DNA of 64,000 nucleotides, from assembly GCA_028752905.1 (NCBI GenBank), contig JAQNBH010000003.1, positions 33,654,222 through 33,718,221 on the forward strand, in the 5' to 3' direction. Each line of letters starts with the position of its first letter. Within the stretch, counting starts at the first letter, position 1. The stretch is from Cladorhizidae sp. MBARI D1340-BT2. Its lineage: Eukaryota > Porifera > Demospongiae > Poecilosclerida > Cladorhizidae. The translations under genes and the position numbers were made by a program. The notes under the pieces are model-generated. The model was not told the DNA's origin. It made no database searches and worked only from the letters and a program-made list of their open reading frames with translations. Positions 38,569-53,300 of the stretch are shown piece by piece.

Positions 38569-40980
38569 CTACTTCTCACTGGTGCCATGAGCTAACTCAG
38601 AGGCAACCACATTTCTCCCGTACAGACCTACTCTCTCACTGGTCACATGAGCTAACTCAGAGGCAACCACATGTCTCCCATACAGACCTACTCTCTCACT
38701 GGTGCCATGCGCTAACTCAGAAGGAACCACATGTCTCCCATAGAGACCTACTCTCTCATTGGTACCATGAGCTAACTCAGAGGCAACCACATGTTTCCCG
38801 TACAGACCTACTCTCTCACTGGTGCCATGAGCTAACTCAGAGGCAACCACATGTCTCCCGTACTGACTTACTATCTCACTGGTGCCAAGAGCTAACTCAG
38901 AGGCAACCACATGTCTCCCATACAGACCTACTCTCTCACTGGTGCCATGAGCTAACTCAGAGGCAACCATATGTCTCCGGTACAGACCTACTCTCTCACT
39001 GGTGCCATGAGCTAACTCAGAGGCAACCACATTTCTCCCGCACAGACCTACTCTCCCACTGGTGCCATGAGCTAACTCGGAGGCAACCACATGTCTCCCA
39101 TACACAGACCTACTCTCCCACTGGTGCCATGAGCTAACTCAGAGACAACCACATGTCTCCAGTTCAGACCTATTCTCTCACTGGTGCCATGAGCTAACTC
39201 AGAGGCAACCACATGTCTCCCGTACAGACCTACTCTCTCACTGGTGCCATGAGTTAACTAAGAGGCAACCACATGTCTCCCGTACAGACCTACTCTCTCA
39301 CTGGTGCCATGAGCTAACTCAGAGGCAACCACATGTCTCCTGTACAGACCTACTCTCCCACTGGTGCCATGAGCTAACTCAGAGGCAACCACATGTCTCC
39401 CATACATACCTACTCTCTCACTGGTGCTATGAGCTAACTCAGAGTCAACCACATGTCACCCATACAGACCTACATATACTCTCTCACTGGTGCCATGAGC
39501 TAACTCAGAGGCAACCACATGTCTCCCATACAGACCTACTCTCTCACTGGTGCCATGAGCTAACTCAGAGGCAACCACATGTCTGCCGTACAGACCTACT
39601 CTCTCACTGATGCCATGAGCTAACTCAGAGGCAACTACATGTCTCCCGTACAGACCTACTCTCTCACTGGTGCCATGAGCTAATTCAGAGGCAACCACAT
39701 GTCTCCAGTACAGACCTACTCTCTCACTGGTGCCATGAGCTAACTCAGAGGCAACCACATGTCTCCCGTACAGACCTACTTCTCACTGGTGCCATGAGCT
39801 AACTCAGAGGCAACCACATGTCTCCCGTACAGACTTACTCTCTCACTGGTCACATGAGCTAACTCAGAGGCAACCACATGTCTCCCGTACAGACCTACTC
39901 TCTCACTGGTGCCATGCGCTAACTCAGAGGGAACCACATGTCTCCCGTAGAGACCTACTCTCTCACTGGTACCATGAGCTAACTCAGAGGCAACCACATG
40001 TTTCCCGTACAGACCTACTCTCTCACTGGTGCCATGAGCTAACTCAGAGGCAACCACATGTCTCCCGTACTGACCTTCTCTCTCACTGGTGCCAAAAGCT
40101 AACTCAGAGGCAACCACATGTCTCCCATACAGACCTACTCTCTCACTGGTGCCATGAGCTAACTCAGAGGCAACCATATGTCTCCGGTACAGACCTACTC
40201 TCTCACTGGTGCCATGAGCTAACTCAGAGGCAACCACATTTCTCCTGCACAGACCTACTCTCCCACTGGTGCCATGAGCTAACTCGGAGGCAACCACATG
40301 TCTCCCATACACAGACCTACTCTCCCACTGGTGCCATGAGCTAACTCAGAGACAACCACATGTCTCCAGTTCAGACCTATTCTCTCACTGGTGCCATGAG
40401 CTAATTCAGAGGAAACCACATGTCTCCCGTACAGACCTACTCTCTCACTGGTGCCATGAGCTAACTAAGAGGCAACTACATGTCTCCCGTTCAGACCTAC
40501 TCTCTCACTGGTGCCATGAGCTAACTCAGAGGCAACCACATGTCTCCTGTACAGACCTACTCTCTCACTGATGCCATGATCTAACTCAGAGGCAACCACA
40601 TTTCTCCCATACAGACCTACTCTCTCACTGGTGCCATGAGCTAACTCAGAGGCAACCACATGTCTCCCGTACAGACCTACTCTCTCACTGGTGCCATGAG
40701 CTAACTCAGAGTCAACCACATGTCTCCCGAACAGACCTACATGTACTCTCTCACTGGTGCCATGAGCTAACTCAGAGGCAACCACATGTCTCCCGTACAG
40801 ACCTACTCTCTCACTGGTGCCATGAGCTAACTCAGAGGCAACCACATGTCTCCCGTTCAGACCTACTCTCTCACTGGTGCTATGAGCTAACTCAGAGGCA
40901 ACCACATGTCTCCGGTACAGACCTACTCTCTCACTGGTGCCATGAGCTAACTCAGAGGCAACCACATGTCTCCCGTACAG
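38569..40980 (+). repeat. 1.2-kb sub-unit, two diverged copies in the 11-kb block
   Basis: The 59-bp CTTCTCACTGG monomers at 38571 and 39777 begin similar runs 1,207 bases apart. Each run has GGTCACATGAG, GCGCTAA with a CGTAGAG or CATAGAG word, CATGTTTCCCG, CGTACTGAC, CCAAGAGC or CCAAAAGC, CCGGTACAG, the CATACACAG 62-bp monomer and CCAGTTCAG. Relatives start at 43463 and 45461, and in the second block at 49572, 50778, 54464 and 56462. Substitution differences show that these predate the 11-kb event. Confidence 0.75.
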
Positions 40981-42251
40981 ACCTACTCTCTCACTGGTGC
41001 CATGAGCTAACTCAGAAGCAACCACATGTCTCCAGTACAGACCTACTCTCTCACTGGTGCCATGAGCTAACTCAGAGGCAACCACATGTCTCCCGTACAG
41101 ACCTACTTCTCTCTGGTGCCATGAGCTAACTCAGAGGCAACCACATGTCTCCCGTACAGCCCTACTCTCTCACTGGTGCAATGAGCTAACTCAGAGGCAA
41201 CCACATGTCTCCCGTACAGACGTACTCTCTCACTGGTGCCATGAGCTAACTCAGAGGCAACCACATGTCTCCCGTACAGACCTACTCTCTCACTGGTGCC
41301 ATGAGCTAACTCAGAGGCCATCACATGTCTCCTGTACAGACCTACATGTACTCACTGGTGCCATGAACTAACTCAGAGGCAACCACGTGTCTCCCATACA
41401 GACCTACACTGTCACTGGTGCCATGAGCTAACTCAGAGGCAAACACATGTCTCCCGTACAGACCTACTCTCTCACTGATGCCATGAGCTAACTCAGAGGC
41501 AACCACATTTCTCCCGTACAGACCTACTCTCTCACTGGTGCCATGAGCTAACTCAGAGTCAACCACATGTCTCCCGTACAGACCTACATACACTCTCTCA
41601 CTGGTGCCATGAGCTAACTCAGAGGCAACCACATGTCTCCCGTACAAACCTACTCTCTCACTGGTGCCATGAGCTAACTCAGAGGCAACCACATGTCTGC
41701 CGTACAGACCTACTCTCTCACTGGTGCCATGAGATAACTCAGAGGCAACCACATGTCTCCGGTACAGACCTACTCTCTCACTGGTGCCATGAGCTAACTC
41801 AGAGGCAACCACATGTCTCCCGTACAGACCTACTCTCTCACTGGTGCCATGAGCTAACTCAGAGGCAACCACATGTCTCCAGTACAGACCTACTCTCTCA
41901 CTGGTGCCATGAGCTAACTCAGAGGCAACCACATATCTCCCGTACAGACCTACTTCTCACTGGTGCCATGAGCTAACTCAGAGGTAACCACATGTCTCCC
42001 AAACAGACCTACTCTCTCACTGGTCACATGAGCTAACTCAGAGGCAACCACATGTCTCCCGTACAGACCTACTCTCTCACTGATGCCATGCGCTAACTCA
42101 GAGGGAACCTCATGTCTCCCGTACAGACCTACTTCTCACTGGTGCCATGAGCTAACTCAGAGGCAACCACATGTCTCCCGTACAGCCCTACTCTCTCACT
42201 GGTGCCATGAGCTAACTCAGAGGCAACCACATGTCTCCCGTACAGACCTAC

Positions 42252-44249
42252 TCTCTCACTGGTGCCATGAGCTAACTCAGAGGCAACCACATGTCTCGCG
42301 TACAGACCTACTCTCTCACTGGTGCCATGAGCTAACTCAGAGGCAATCACATGTCTCCTGTACAGACCTACATGTACTCACTGGTGCCATGAACTAACTC
42401 AGAGGCAACCACGTGTCTCCCATACAGACCTACACTGTCACTGGTGCCATGAGCTAACTCAGAGGCAAACACATGTCTCCCGTACAGACCTACTCTCTCA
42501 CTGATGCCATGAGCTAACTCAGAGGCAACCACATTACTCCCGTACAGACCTACTCTCTCACTGGTGACATGAGCTAACTCAGAGTCAACCACATGTCTCC
42601 CGTACAGACCTACATATACTCTCTCACTGGTGCCATGAGCTAACTCAGAGGCAACCACATGTCTCCCGTACAAACCTACTCTCTCACTGGTGCCATGAGC
42701 TAACTCAGAGGCAACCACATGTCTGCCGTACAGACCTACTCTCTCACTGGTGCCATGAGCTAACTCAGAGGCAACCACATGTCTCCGGTACAGACCTACT
42801 CTCTCACTGGTGCCATGAGCTAACTCAGAGGCAACCACATGTCTCCCGTACAGACCTACTCTCTCACTGGTGCCATGAGCTAACTCAGAGGCAACCACAT
42901 GTCTCGCGTACAGACCTACTCTCTCACTGGTGCCATGAGTTAACTAAGAGGCAACCACATGTCTCCCGTACAGACCTACTCTCTCACTGGTGCCATGAGC
43001 TAACTCAGAGGAAACCACATGTCTCCTGTACAGACTACTCTCCCACTGGTGCCATGAGCTAACTCAGAGGCAACCACATGTCTCCCATACATACCTATTC
43101 TCTCACTGGTGCTATGAGCTAACTCAGAGTCAACCACATGTCTCCCATACAGACCTACATATACTCTCTCACTGGTGCCATGAGCTAACTCAGAGGCAAC
43201 CACATGTCTCCCATACAGACCTACTCTCTCACTGGTGCCATGAGCTAACTCAGAGGCAACCACATGTCTGCCGTACAGACCTACTCTCTCACTGATGCCA
43301 TAAGCTAACTCAGAGGCAACTACATGTCTCCCGTACAGACCTACTCTCTCACTGGTGCCATGAGCTAATTCAGAGGCAACCACATGTCTCCAGTACAGAC
43401 CTACTCTCTCACTGGTGCCATGAGCTAACTCAGAGGCAACCACATGTCTCTCGTACAGACCTACTTCTCACTGGTGCCATGAGCTAACTCAGAGGCAACC
43501 ACATGTCTCCCGTACAGACTTACTCTCTCACTGGTCACATGAGCTAACTCAGAGGCAACCACATGTCTCCCGTACAGACCTACTCTCTCACTGGTGCCAT
43601 GCGCTAACTCAGAGGGAACCACATGTCTCCCGTAGAGACCTACTCTCTCACTTGTACCATGAGCTAACTCAGAGGCAACCACATGTTTCCCGTACAGACC
43701 TACTCTCTCACTGGTGCCATGAGCTAACTCAGGCAACCACATGTCTCCCGTACTGACCTTCTCTCTCACTGGTGCCAAAAGCTAACTCAGAGGCAACCAC
43801 ATGTCTCCCATACAGACCTACTCTCTCACTGGTGCCATGAGCTAACTCAGAGGCAACCATATGTCTCCGGTACAGACCTACTCTCTCACTGGTGCCATGA
43901 GCTAACTCAGAGGCAACCACATTTCTCCCGCACAGACCTACTCTCCCACTGGTGCCATGAGCTAACTCGGAGGCAAACACATGTCTCCCATACACAGACC
44001 TACTCTCCCACTGGTGCCATGAGCTAACTCAGAGACAACCACATGTCTCCAGTTCAGACCTATTCTCTCACTGGTGCCATGAGCTAACTCAGAGGAAACC
44101 ACATGTCTCCCGTACAGACCTACTCTCTCACTGGTGCCATGAGCTAACTAAGAGGCAACTACATGTCTCCCGTTCAGACCTACTCTCTCACTGGTGCCAT
44201 GAGCTAACTCAGAGGCAACCACATGTCTCCTGTACAGACCTACATATAC
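42252..44249 (+). repeat. 1,998-bp duplication inside the 11-kb block, copy 1
   Basis: Marks shared at an offset of 1,998 are CTCGCGTACAG (42295/44293), a 62-bp monomer (about 42370/44368), CATTACTCC (42532/44530), GAGTCAACC with a 66-bp monomer (42611/44609), a second CTCGCG (42903/44901), GAGTTAACTAAG (42938/44936) and the 59-bp CAGACTACTC monomer (about 43031/45029). This copy has a private two-base loss, CTCAGGCAACC, at about 43730, which makes later offsets 2,000. The same structure is at 53253-55250 in the second 11-kb block. Confidence 0.88.
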
Positions 44250-46247
44250 TCTCTCACTGGTGCCATGAGCTAACTCAGAGGCAACCACATGTCTCGCGTA
44301 CAGACCTACTCTCTCACTGGTGCCATGAGCTAACTCAGAGGCAATCACATGTCTCCTGTACAGACCTACATGTACTCACTGGTGCCATGAACTAACTCAG
44401 AGGCAACCACGTGTCTCCCATACAGACCTACACTGTCACTGGTGCCATGAGCTAACTCAGAGGCAAACACATGTCTCCCGTACAGACCTACTCTCTCACT
44501 GATGCCATGAGCTAACTCAGAGGCAACCACATTACTCCCGTACAGACCTACTCTCTCACTGGTGACATGAGCTAACTCAGAGTCAACCACATGTCTCCCG
44601 TACAGACCTACATATACTCTCTCACTGGTGCCATGAGCTAACTCAGAGGCAACCACATGTCTCCCGTACAAACCTACTCTCTCACTGGTGCCATGAGCTA
44701 ACTCAGAGGCAACCACATGTCTGCCGTACAGACCTACTCTCTCACTGGTGCCATGAGCTAACTCAGAGGCAACCACATGTCTCCGGTACAGACCTACTCT
44801 CTCACTGGTGCCATGAGCTAACTCAGAGGCAACCACATGTCTCCCGTACAGACCTACTCTCTCACTGGTGCCATGAGCTAACTCAGAGGCAACCACATGT
44901 CTCGCGTACAGACCTACTCTCTCACTGGTGCCATGAGTTAACTAAGAGGCAACCACATGTCTCCCGTACAGACCTACTCTCTCACTGGTGCCATGAGCTA
45001 ACTCAGAGGAAACCACATGTCTCCTGTACAGACTACTCTCCCACTGGTGCCATGAGCTAACTCAGAGGCAACCACATGTCTCCCATACATACCTACTCTC
45101 TCACTGGTGCTATGAGCTAACTCAGAGTCAACCACATGTCTCCCATACAGACCTACATATACTCTCTCACTGGTGCCATGAGCTAACTCAGAGGCAATCA
45201 CATGTCTCCCATACAGACCTACTCTCTCACTGGTGCCATGAGCTAACTCAGAGGCAACCACATGTCTGCCGTACAGACCTACTCTCTCACTGATGCCATA
45301 AGCTAACTCAGAGGCAACTACATGTCTCCCGTACAGACCTACTCTCTCACTGGTGCCATGAGCTAATTCAGAGGCAACCACATGTCTCCAGTACAGACCT
45401 ACTCTCTCACTGGTGCCATGAGCTAACTCAGAGGCAACCACATGTCTCCCGTACAGACCTACTTCTCACTGGTGCCATGAGCTAACTCAGAGGCAACCAC
45501 ATGTCTCCCGTACAGACTTACTCTCTCACTGGTCACATGAGCTAACTCAGAGGCAACCACATGTCTCCCGTACAGACCTACTCTCTCACTGGTGCCATGC
45601 GCTAACTCAGAGGGAACCACATGTCTCCCGTAGAGACCTACTCTCTCACTGGTACCATGAGCTAACTCAGAGGCAACCACATGTTTCCCATACAGACCTA
45701 CTCTCTCACTGGTGCCATGAGCTAACTCAGAGGCAACCACATGTCTCCCGTACTGACCTTCTCTCTCACTGGTGCCAAAAGCTAACTCAGAGGCAACCAC
45801 ATGTCTCCCATACAGACCTACTCTCTCACTGGTGCCATGAGCTAACTCAGAGGCAACCATATGTCTCCGGTACAGACCTACTCTCTCACTGGTGCCATGA
45901 GCTAACTCAGAGGCAACCACATTTCTCCCGCACAGACCTACTCTCCCACTGGTGCCATGAGCTAACTCGGAGGCAACCACATGTCTCCCATACACAGACC
46001 TACTCTCCCACTGGTGCCATGAGCTAACTCAGAGACAACCACATGTCTCCAGTTCAGACCTATTCTCTCACTGGTGCCATGAGCTAACTCAGAGGAAACC
46101 ACATGTCTCCCGTACAGACCTACTCTCTCACTGGTGCCATGAGCTAACTAAGAGGCAACTACATGTCTCCCGTTCAGACCTACTCTCTCACTGGTGCCAT
46201 GAGCTAACTCAGAGGCAACCACATGTCTCCTGTACAGACCTACTCTC
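44250..46247 (+). repeat. 1,998-bp duplication inside the 11-kb block, copy 2
   Basis: It repeats 42252-44249 and ends where CTGTACAGACCTAC is followed by TCTCTC (46243) instead of ATATAC (44243). Beyond it, up to about 47340, the array matches about 40560-41650 at an offset of 5,683. The 11-kb block is therefore itself built from older duplications. The twin copy is at 55251-57248. Confidence 0.86.
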
Positions 46248-47349
46248 TCACTGATGCCATGATCTAACTCAGAGGCAACCACATTTCTCCCATACAGACC
46301 TACTCTCTCACTGGTGCCATGAGCTAACTCAGAGGCAACCACATGTCTCCCGTACAGACCTACTCTCTCACTGGTGCCATGAGCTAACTCAGAGTCAACC
46401 ACATGTCTCCCGAACATACCTACATGTACTCTCTCACTGGTGCCATGAGCTAACTCAGAGGCAACCACATGTCTCCCGTACAGACCTACTCTCTCACTGG
46501 TGCCATGAGCTAATTCAGAGGCAACCACATGTCTCCCGTTCAGACCTACTCTCTCACTGGTGCTATGAGCTAACTCAGAGGCAACCACATGTCTCCGGTA
46601 CAGACCTACTCTCTCACTGGTGCCATGAGCTAACTCAGAGGCAACCACATGTCTCCCGTACAGACCTACTCTCTCACTGGTGCCATGAGCTAACTCAGAA
46701 GCAACCACATGTCTCCAGTACAGACCTACTCTCTCACTGGTGCCATGAGCTAACTCAGAGGCAACCACATGTCTCCCGTACAGACCTACTTCTCTCTGGT
46801 GCCATGAGCTAACTCAGAGGCAACCACATGTCTCCCGTACAGCCCTACTCTCTCACTGGTGCAATGAGCTAACTCAGAGGCAACCACATGTCTCCCGTAC
46901 AGACCTACTCTCTCACTGGTGCCATGAGCTAACTCAGAGGCAACCACATGTCTCCCGTACAGACCTACTCTCTCACTGGTGCCATGAGCTAACTCAGAGG
47001 CAATCACATGTCTCCTGTACAGACCTACATGTACTCACTGGTGCCATGAACTAACTCAGAGGCAACCACGTGTCTCCCATACAGACCTACACTGTCACTG
47101 GTGCCATGAGCTAACTCAGAGGCAAACACATGTCTCCCGTACAGACCTACTCTCTCACTGATGCCATGAGCTAACTCAGAGGCAACCACATTTCTCCTGT
47201 ACAGACCTACTCTCTCACTGGTGCCATGAGCTAACTCAGAGTCAACCACATGTCTCCCGTACAGACCTACATATACTCTCTCACTGGTGCCATGAGCTAA
47301 CTCAGAGGCAACCACATGTCTCCCGTACAAACCTACTCTCTCACTGGTG

Positions 47350-50300
47350 CCATGAACTAACTCAGAGGCAACCACATGTCTCCGGTACAGACCTACTCTC
47401 TCACTGGTTCCATGAGCTAACTCAGAGGCAACCACATGTCTCCCGTACAGACCTACTTCTCACTGGTACCATGAGCTAACTCAGAGGCAACCACATGTCT
47501 CCCGTACAGACCTACTCTCTCACTGGTGCCATGAGCTAACTCAGAGGCAACCACATATCTCCCGTACAGACCTACTCTCTCACTGGTGCCATGCGCTAAC
47601 TCAGAGGCAACCACATGTCTCCCGTAGATACCTACTCTCTCACTGGTACCATGAGCTAAATCAGAGGCAACCACATGTCTCCCATACAGACCTACTATCT
47701 CACTGGTGCCATGAGCTAACTTAGAGGCAACCACATGTCTCCCATACAGACCTACTCTCTCACTGGTGCCATGAGCTAACTCAGAGGCAACCATATGTTT
47801 CCGGTACAGACCTACTCTCTCACTGGTGCCATGAGCTAACTCAGAGGCAACCATATGTCTCCTGTACAGACCTACTCTCTCACTGGTGCCATGAGCTAAC
47901 TCAAAGGCAACCACATGTCTCCCGCACAGACCTACTCTCTCACTGGTGCCATGAGCTAACTCGGAGGCAACAACATGTCTCCCATACACAGACCTACTCT
48001 CCCACTGGTGCCATGAGCTAACTCAGAGACAACCACATGTCTCCCGTTCAGACCTATTCTCTCACTGGTACCATGAGCTAACTCAGAGGCAACCACATGT
48101 CTCCCATACAGACCTACTCTCTCACTGGTGCCATGAGCTAACTCAGAGGCAACCACATGTCTCCCGTACAGACCTACTCTCTCACTGGTGCCATGAGCTA
48201 ACTCAGAGGCAACCAAATGTCTCCCGTACAGACCTACTCTCTCACTGGTGCCATGAGCTAACTCAGAGGCAAATACATGTCTCCTGTACAGACCTACATT
48301 TACTCACTGGTGCCATGAACTAACTCAGAGGCAACCACGTGTCTCCCATACAGACCTACACTGTCACTGGTGCCATGAGCTAACTCAGAGGCAACCACAT
48401 GTCTCCCGTACAGACCTACTCTCTCACTGATGCCATGAGCTAACTCAGAGGCAACCACATTTCTCCCGTACAGACATACTCTACCACTGGTGCCATGAGC
48501 TAACTCAGAGGCAACCACATGTCTCCCGTACATACCTACTCTCTCACTGGTGCTATGAGCTAACTCAGAGTCAACCACATGTCTCCCGTACAGACCTACA
48601 TATACTCTCTCACTGGTGCCATGAGCTAACTCAGAGGCAACCACATGTCTCCCGAACAGACCTACTCTCTCACTGGTGCCTTGAGCTAACTCAGAGGCAA
48701 CCACATGTCTCCCATACAGACCTACTATCTCACTGGTGCCATGAGCTAACTTAGAGGCAACCACATGTCTCCCATACAGACCTACTCTCTCACTGGTGCC
48801 ATGAGCTAACTCAGAGGCAACCATATGTCTCCGGTACAGACCTACTCTCTCACTGGTGCCATGAGCTAACTCAGAGGCAACCACATGTCTCCCGTACAGA
48901 CCTACTCTCTCACTGGTGCCATGAGCTAACTCAGAGGCAAATACATGTCTCCTGTACAGACCTACATGTACTCACTGGTGCCATGAACTAACTCAGAGGC
49001 AACCACGTGTCTCCCATACAGACCTACACTGTCACTGGTGGCATGAGCTAACTCAGAGGCAACCACATGTCTCCCGTACAGACCTACTCTCTCACTGATG
49101 CCATGAGCTAACTCAGAGGCAACCACATTTCTCCCGTACAGACCTACTCTCCCACTGGTGCCATGAGCTAACTCAGAGGCAACCACATGTCTCCCGTACA
49201 TACCTACTCTCTCACTGGTGCTATGAGCTAACTCAGAGTCAACCACATGTCTCCCGTACAGACCTACATATACTCTCTCACTGGTGCCATGAGCTAACTC
49301 AGAGGCAACCACATGTCTCCCGTACAGACCTACTCTCTCACTGGTGCCATGAGCTAACTCAGAGGCAACCACATGTCTGCCGTACAGACCTACTCTCTCA
49401 CTGGTGCCATGAGCTAACTCAGAGGTAACCACATGTCTCCCATACAGACCTTCTCTCTCACTGGTGCCATGAGCTAATTCAGAGGCAACCACATGTCTCC
49501 AGTACAGACCTACTCTCTCACTGGTGCCATGAGCTAACTCAGAGGCAACCACATATCTCCCATACAGACCTACTTCTCACTGGTGCCATGAGCTAACTCA
49601 GAGGCAACCACATTTCTCCCGTACAGACCTACTCTCTCACTGGTCACATGAGCTAACTCAGAGGCAACCACATGTCTCCCATACAGACCTACTCTCTCAC
49701 TGGTGCCATGCGCTAACTCAGAAGGAACCACATGTCTCCCATAGAGACCTACTCTCTCATTGGTACCATGAGCTAACTCAGAGGCAACCACATGTTTCCC
49801 GTACAGACCTACTCTCTCACTGGTGCCATGAGCTAACTCAGAGGCAACCACATGTCTCCCGTACTGACTTACTATCTCACTGGTGCCAAGAGCTAACTCA
49901 GAGGCAACCACATGTCTCCCATACAGACCTACTCTCTCACTGGTGCCATGAGCTAACTCAGAGGCAACCATATGTCTCCGGTACAGACCTACTCTCTCAC
50001 TGGTGCCATGAGCTAACTCAGAGGCAACCACATTTCTCCCGCACAGACCTACTCTCCCACTGGTGCCATGAGCTAACTCGGAGGCAACCACATGTCTCCC
50101 ATACACAGACCTACTCTCCCACTGGTGCCATGAGCTAACTCAGAGACAACCACATGTCTCCAGTTCAGACCTATTCTCTCACTGGTGCCATGAGCTAACT
50201 CAGAGGCAACCACATGTCTCCCGTACAGACCTACTCTCTCACTGGTGCCATGAGTTAACTAAGAGGCAACCACATGTCTCCCGTACAGACCTACTCTCTC

Positions 50301-53300
50301 ACTGGTGCCATGAGCTAACTCAGAGGCAACCACATGTCTCCTGTACAGACCTACTCTCCCACTGGTGCCATGAGCTAACTCAGAGGCAACCACATGTCTC
50401 CCATACATACCTACTCTCTCACTGGTGCTATGAGCTAACTCAGAGTCAACCACATGTCACCCATACAGACCTACATATACTCTCTCACTGGTGCCATGAG
50501 CTAACTCAGAGGCAACCACATGTCTCCCATACAGACCTACTCTCTCACTGGTGCCATGAGCTAACTCAGAGGCAACCACATGTCTGCCGTACAGACCTAC
50601 TCTCTCACTGATGCCATGAGCTAACTCAGAGGCAACTACATGTCTCCCGTACAGACCTACTCTCTCACTGGTGCCATGAGCTAATTCAGAGGCAACCACA
50701 TGTCTCCAGTACAGACCTACTCTCTCACTGGTGCCATGAGCTAACTCAGAGGCAACCACATGTCTCCCGTACAGACCTACTTCTCACTGGTGCCATGAGC
50801 TAACTCAGAGGCAACCACATGTCTCCCGTACAGACTTACTCTCTCACTGGTCACATGAGCTAACTCAGAGGCAACCACATGTCTCCCGTACAGACCTACT
50901 CTCTCACTGGTGCCATGCGCTAACTCAGAGGGAACCACATGTCTCCCGTAGAGACCTACTCTCTCACTGGTACCATGAGCTAACTCAGAGGCAACCACAT
51001 GTTTCCCGTACAGACCTACTCTCTCACTGGTGCCATGAGCTAACTCAGAGGCAACCACATGTCTCCCGTACTGACCTTCTCTCTCACTGGTGCCAAAAGC
51101 TAACTCAGAGGCAACCACATGTCTCCCATACAGACCTACTCTCTCACTGGTGCCATGAGCTAACTCAGAGGCAACCATATGTCTCCGGTACAGACCTACT
51201 CTCTCACTGGTGCCATGAGCTAACTCAGAGGCAACCACATTTCTCCTGCACAGACCTACTCTCCCACTGGTGCCATGAGCTAACTCGGAGGCAACCACAT
51301 GTCTCCCATACACAGACCTACTCTCCCACTGGTGCCATGAGCTAACTCAGAGACAACCACATGTCTCCAGTTCAGACCTATTCTCTCACTGGTGCCATGA
51401 GCTAATTCAGAGGAAACCACATGTCTCCCGTACAGACCTACTCTCTCACTGGTGCCATGAGCTAACTAAGAGGCAACTACATGTCTCCCGTTCAGACCTA
51501 CTCTCTCACTGGTGCCATGAGCTAACTCAGAGGCAACCACATGTCTCCTGTACAGACCTACTCTCTCACTGATGCCATGATCTAACTCAGAGGCAACCAC
51601 ATTTCTCCCATACAGACCTACTCTCTCACTGGTGCCATGAGCTAACTCAGAGGCAACCACATGTCTCCCGTACAGACCTACTCTCTCACTGGTGCCATGA
51701 GCTAACTCAGAGTCAACCACATGTCTCCCGAACAGACCTACATGTACTCTCTCACTGGTGCCATGAGCTAACTCAGAGGCAACCACATGTCTCCCGTACA
51801 GACCTACTCTCTCACTGGTGCCATGAGCTAACTCAGAGGCAACCACATGTCTCCCGTTCAGACCTACTCTCTCACTGGTGCTATGAGCTAACTCAGAGGC
51901 AACCACATGTCTCCGGTACAGACCTACTCTCTCACTGGTGCCATGAGCTAACTCAGAGGCAACCACATGTCTCCCGTACAGACCTACTCTCTCACTGGTG
52001 CCATGAGCTAACTCAGAAGCAACCACATGTCTCCAGTACAGACCTACTCTCTCACTGGTGCCATGAGCTAACTCAGAGGCAACCACATGTCTCCCGTACA
52101 GACCTACTTCTCTCTGGTGCCATGAGCTAACTCAGAGGCAACCACATGTCTCCCGTACAGCCCTACTCTCTCACTGGTGCAATGAGCTAACTCAGAGGCA
52201 ACCACATGTCTCCCGTACAGACGTACTCTCTCACTGGTGCCATGAGCTAACTCAGAGGCAACCACATGTCTCCCGTACAGACCTACTCTCTCACTGGTGC
52301 CATGAGCTAACTCAGAGGCCATCACATGTCTCCTGTACAGACCTACATGTACTCACTGGTGCCATGAACTAACTCAGAGGCAACCACGTGTCTCCCATAC
52401 AGACCTACACTGTCACTGGTGCCATGAGCTAACTCAGAGGCAAACACATGTCTCCCGTACAGACCTACTCTCTCACTGATGCCATGAGCTAACTCAGAGG
52501 CAACCACATTTCTCCCGTACAGACCTACTCTCTCACTGGTGCCATGAGCTAACTCAGAGTCAACCACATGTCTCCCGTACAGACCTACATACACTCTCTC
52601 ACTGGTGCCATGAGCTAACTCAGAGGCAACCACATGTCTCCCGTACAAACCTACTCTCTCACTGGTGCCATGAGCTAACTCAGAGGCAACCACATGTCTG
52701 CCGTACAGACCTACTCTCTCACTGGTGCCATGAGATAACTCAGAGGCAACCACATGTCTCCGGTACAGACCTACTCTCTCACTGGTGCCATGAGCTAACT
52801 CAGAGGCAACCACATGTCTCCCGTACAGACCTACTCTCTCACTGGTGCCATGAGCTAACTCAGAGGCAACCACATGTCTCCAGTACAGACCTACTCTCTC
52901 ACTGGTGCCATGAGCTAACTCAGAGGCAACCACATATCTCCCGTACAGACCTACTTCTCACTGGTGCCATGAGCTAACTCAGAGGTAACCACATGTCTCC
53001 CAAACAGACCTACTCTCTCACTGGTCACATGAGCTAACTCAGAGGCAACCACATGTCTCCCGTACAGACCTACTCTCTCACTGATGCCATGCGCTAACTC
53101 AGAGGGAACCTCATGTCTCCCGTACAGACCTACTTCTCACTGGTGCCATGAGCTAACTCAGAGGCAACCACATGTCTCCCGTACAGCCCTACTCTCTCAC
53201 TGGTGCCATGAGCTAACTCAGAGGCAACCACATGTCTCCCGTACAGACCTACTCTCTCACTGGTGCCATGAGCTAACTCAGAGGCAACCACATGTCTCGC

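Larger units (their letters stand above)
36349..47349 (+). repeat. 11,001-bp tandem block, copy 1
   Basis: Every landmark in this block recurs 11,001 bases later, for example CATACACAG at 36982/47983, the first 66-bp monomer at 37596/48597 and the rare TACGTACT-type variant at about 41218/52219. The block contains many 59-, 62- and 66-bp monomers, GGTCACATGAG monomers, CCAAAAGC and CATTACTCCC variants, and an inner 1,998-bp duplication. The left breakpoint lies between about 36330 and 36355, where CCGGTACAG context meets CCATGAACTAAC. Confidence 0.93.

Noticed and set aside
38660..38670. TCACATGAG word in GGTCACATGAG monomers as a transcription factor site
   Set aside because: It resembles an E-box-type site but is a minor variant of the normal GGTGCCATGAG junction. 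Without binding or expression data it is only a chance match.
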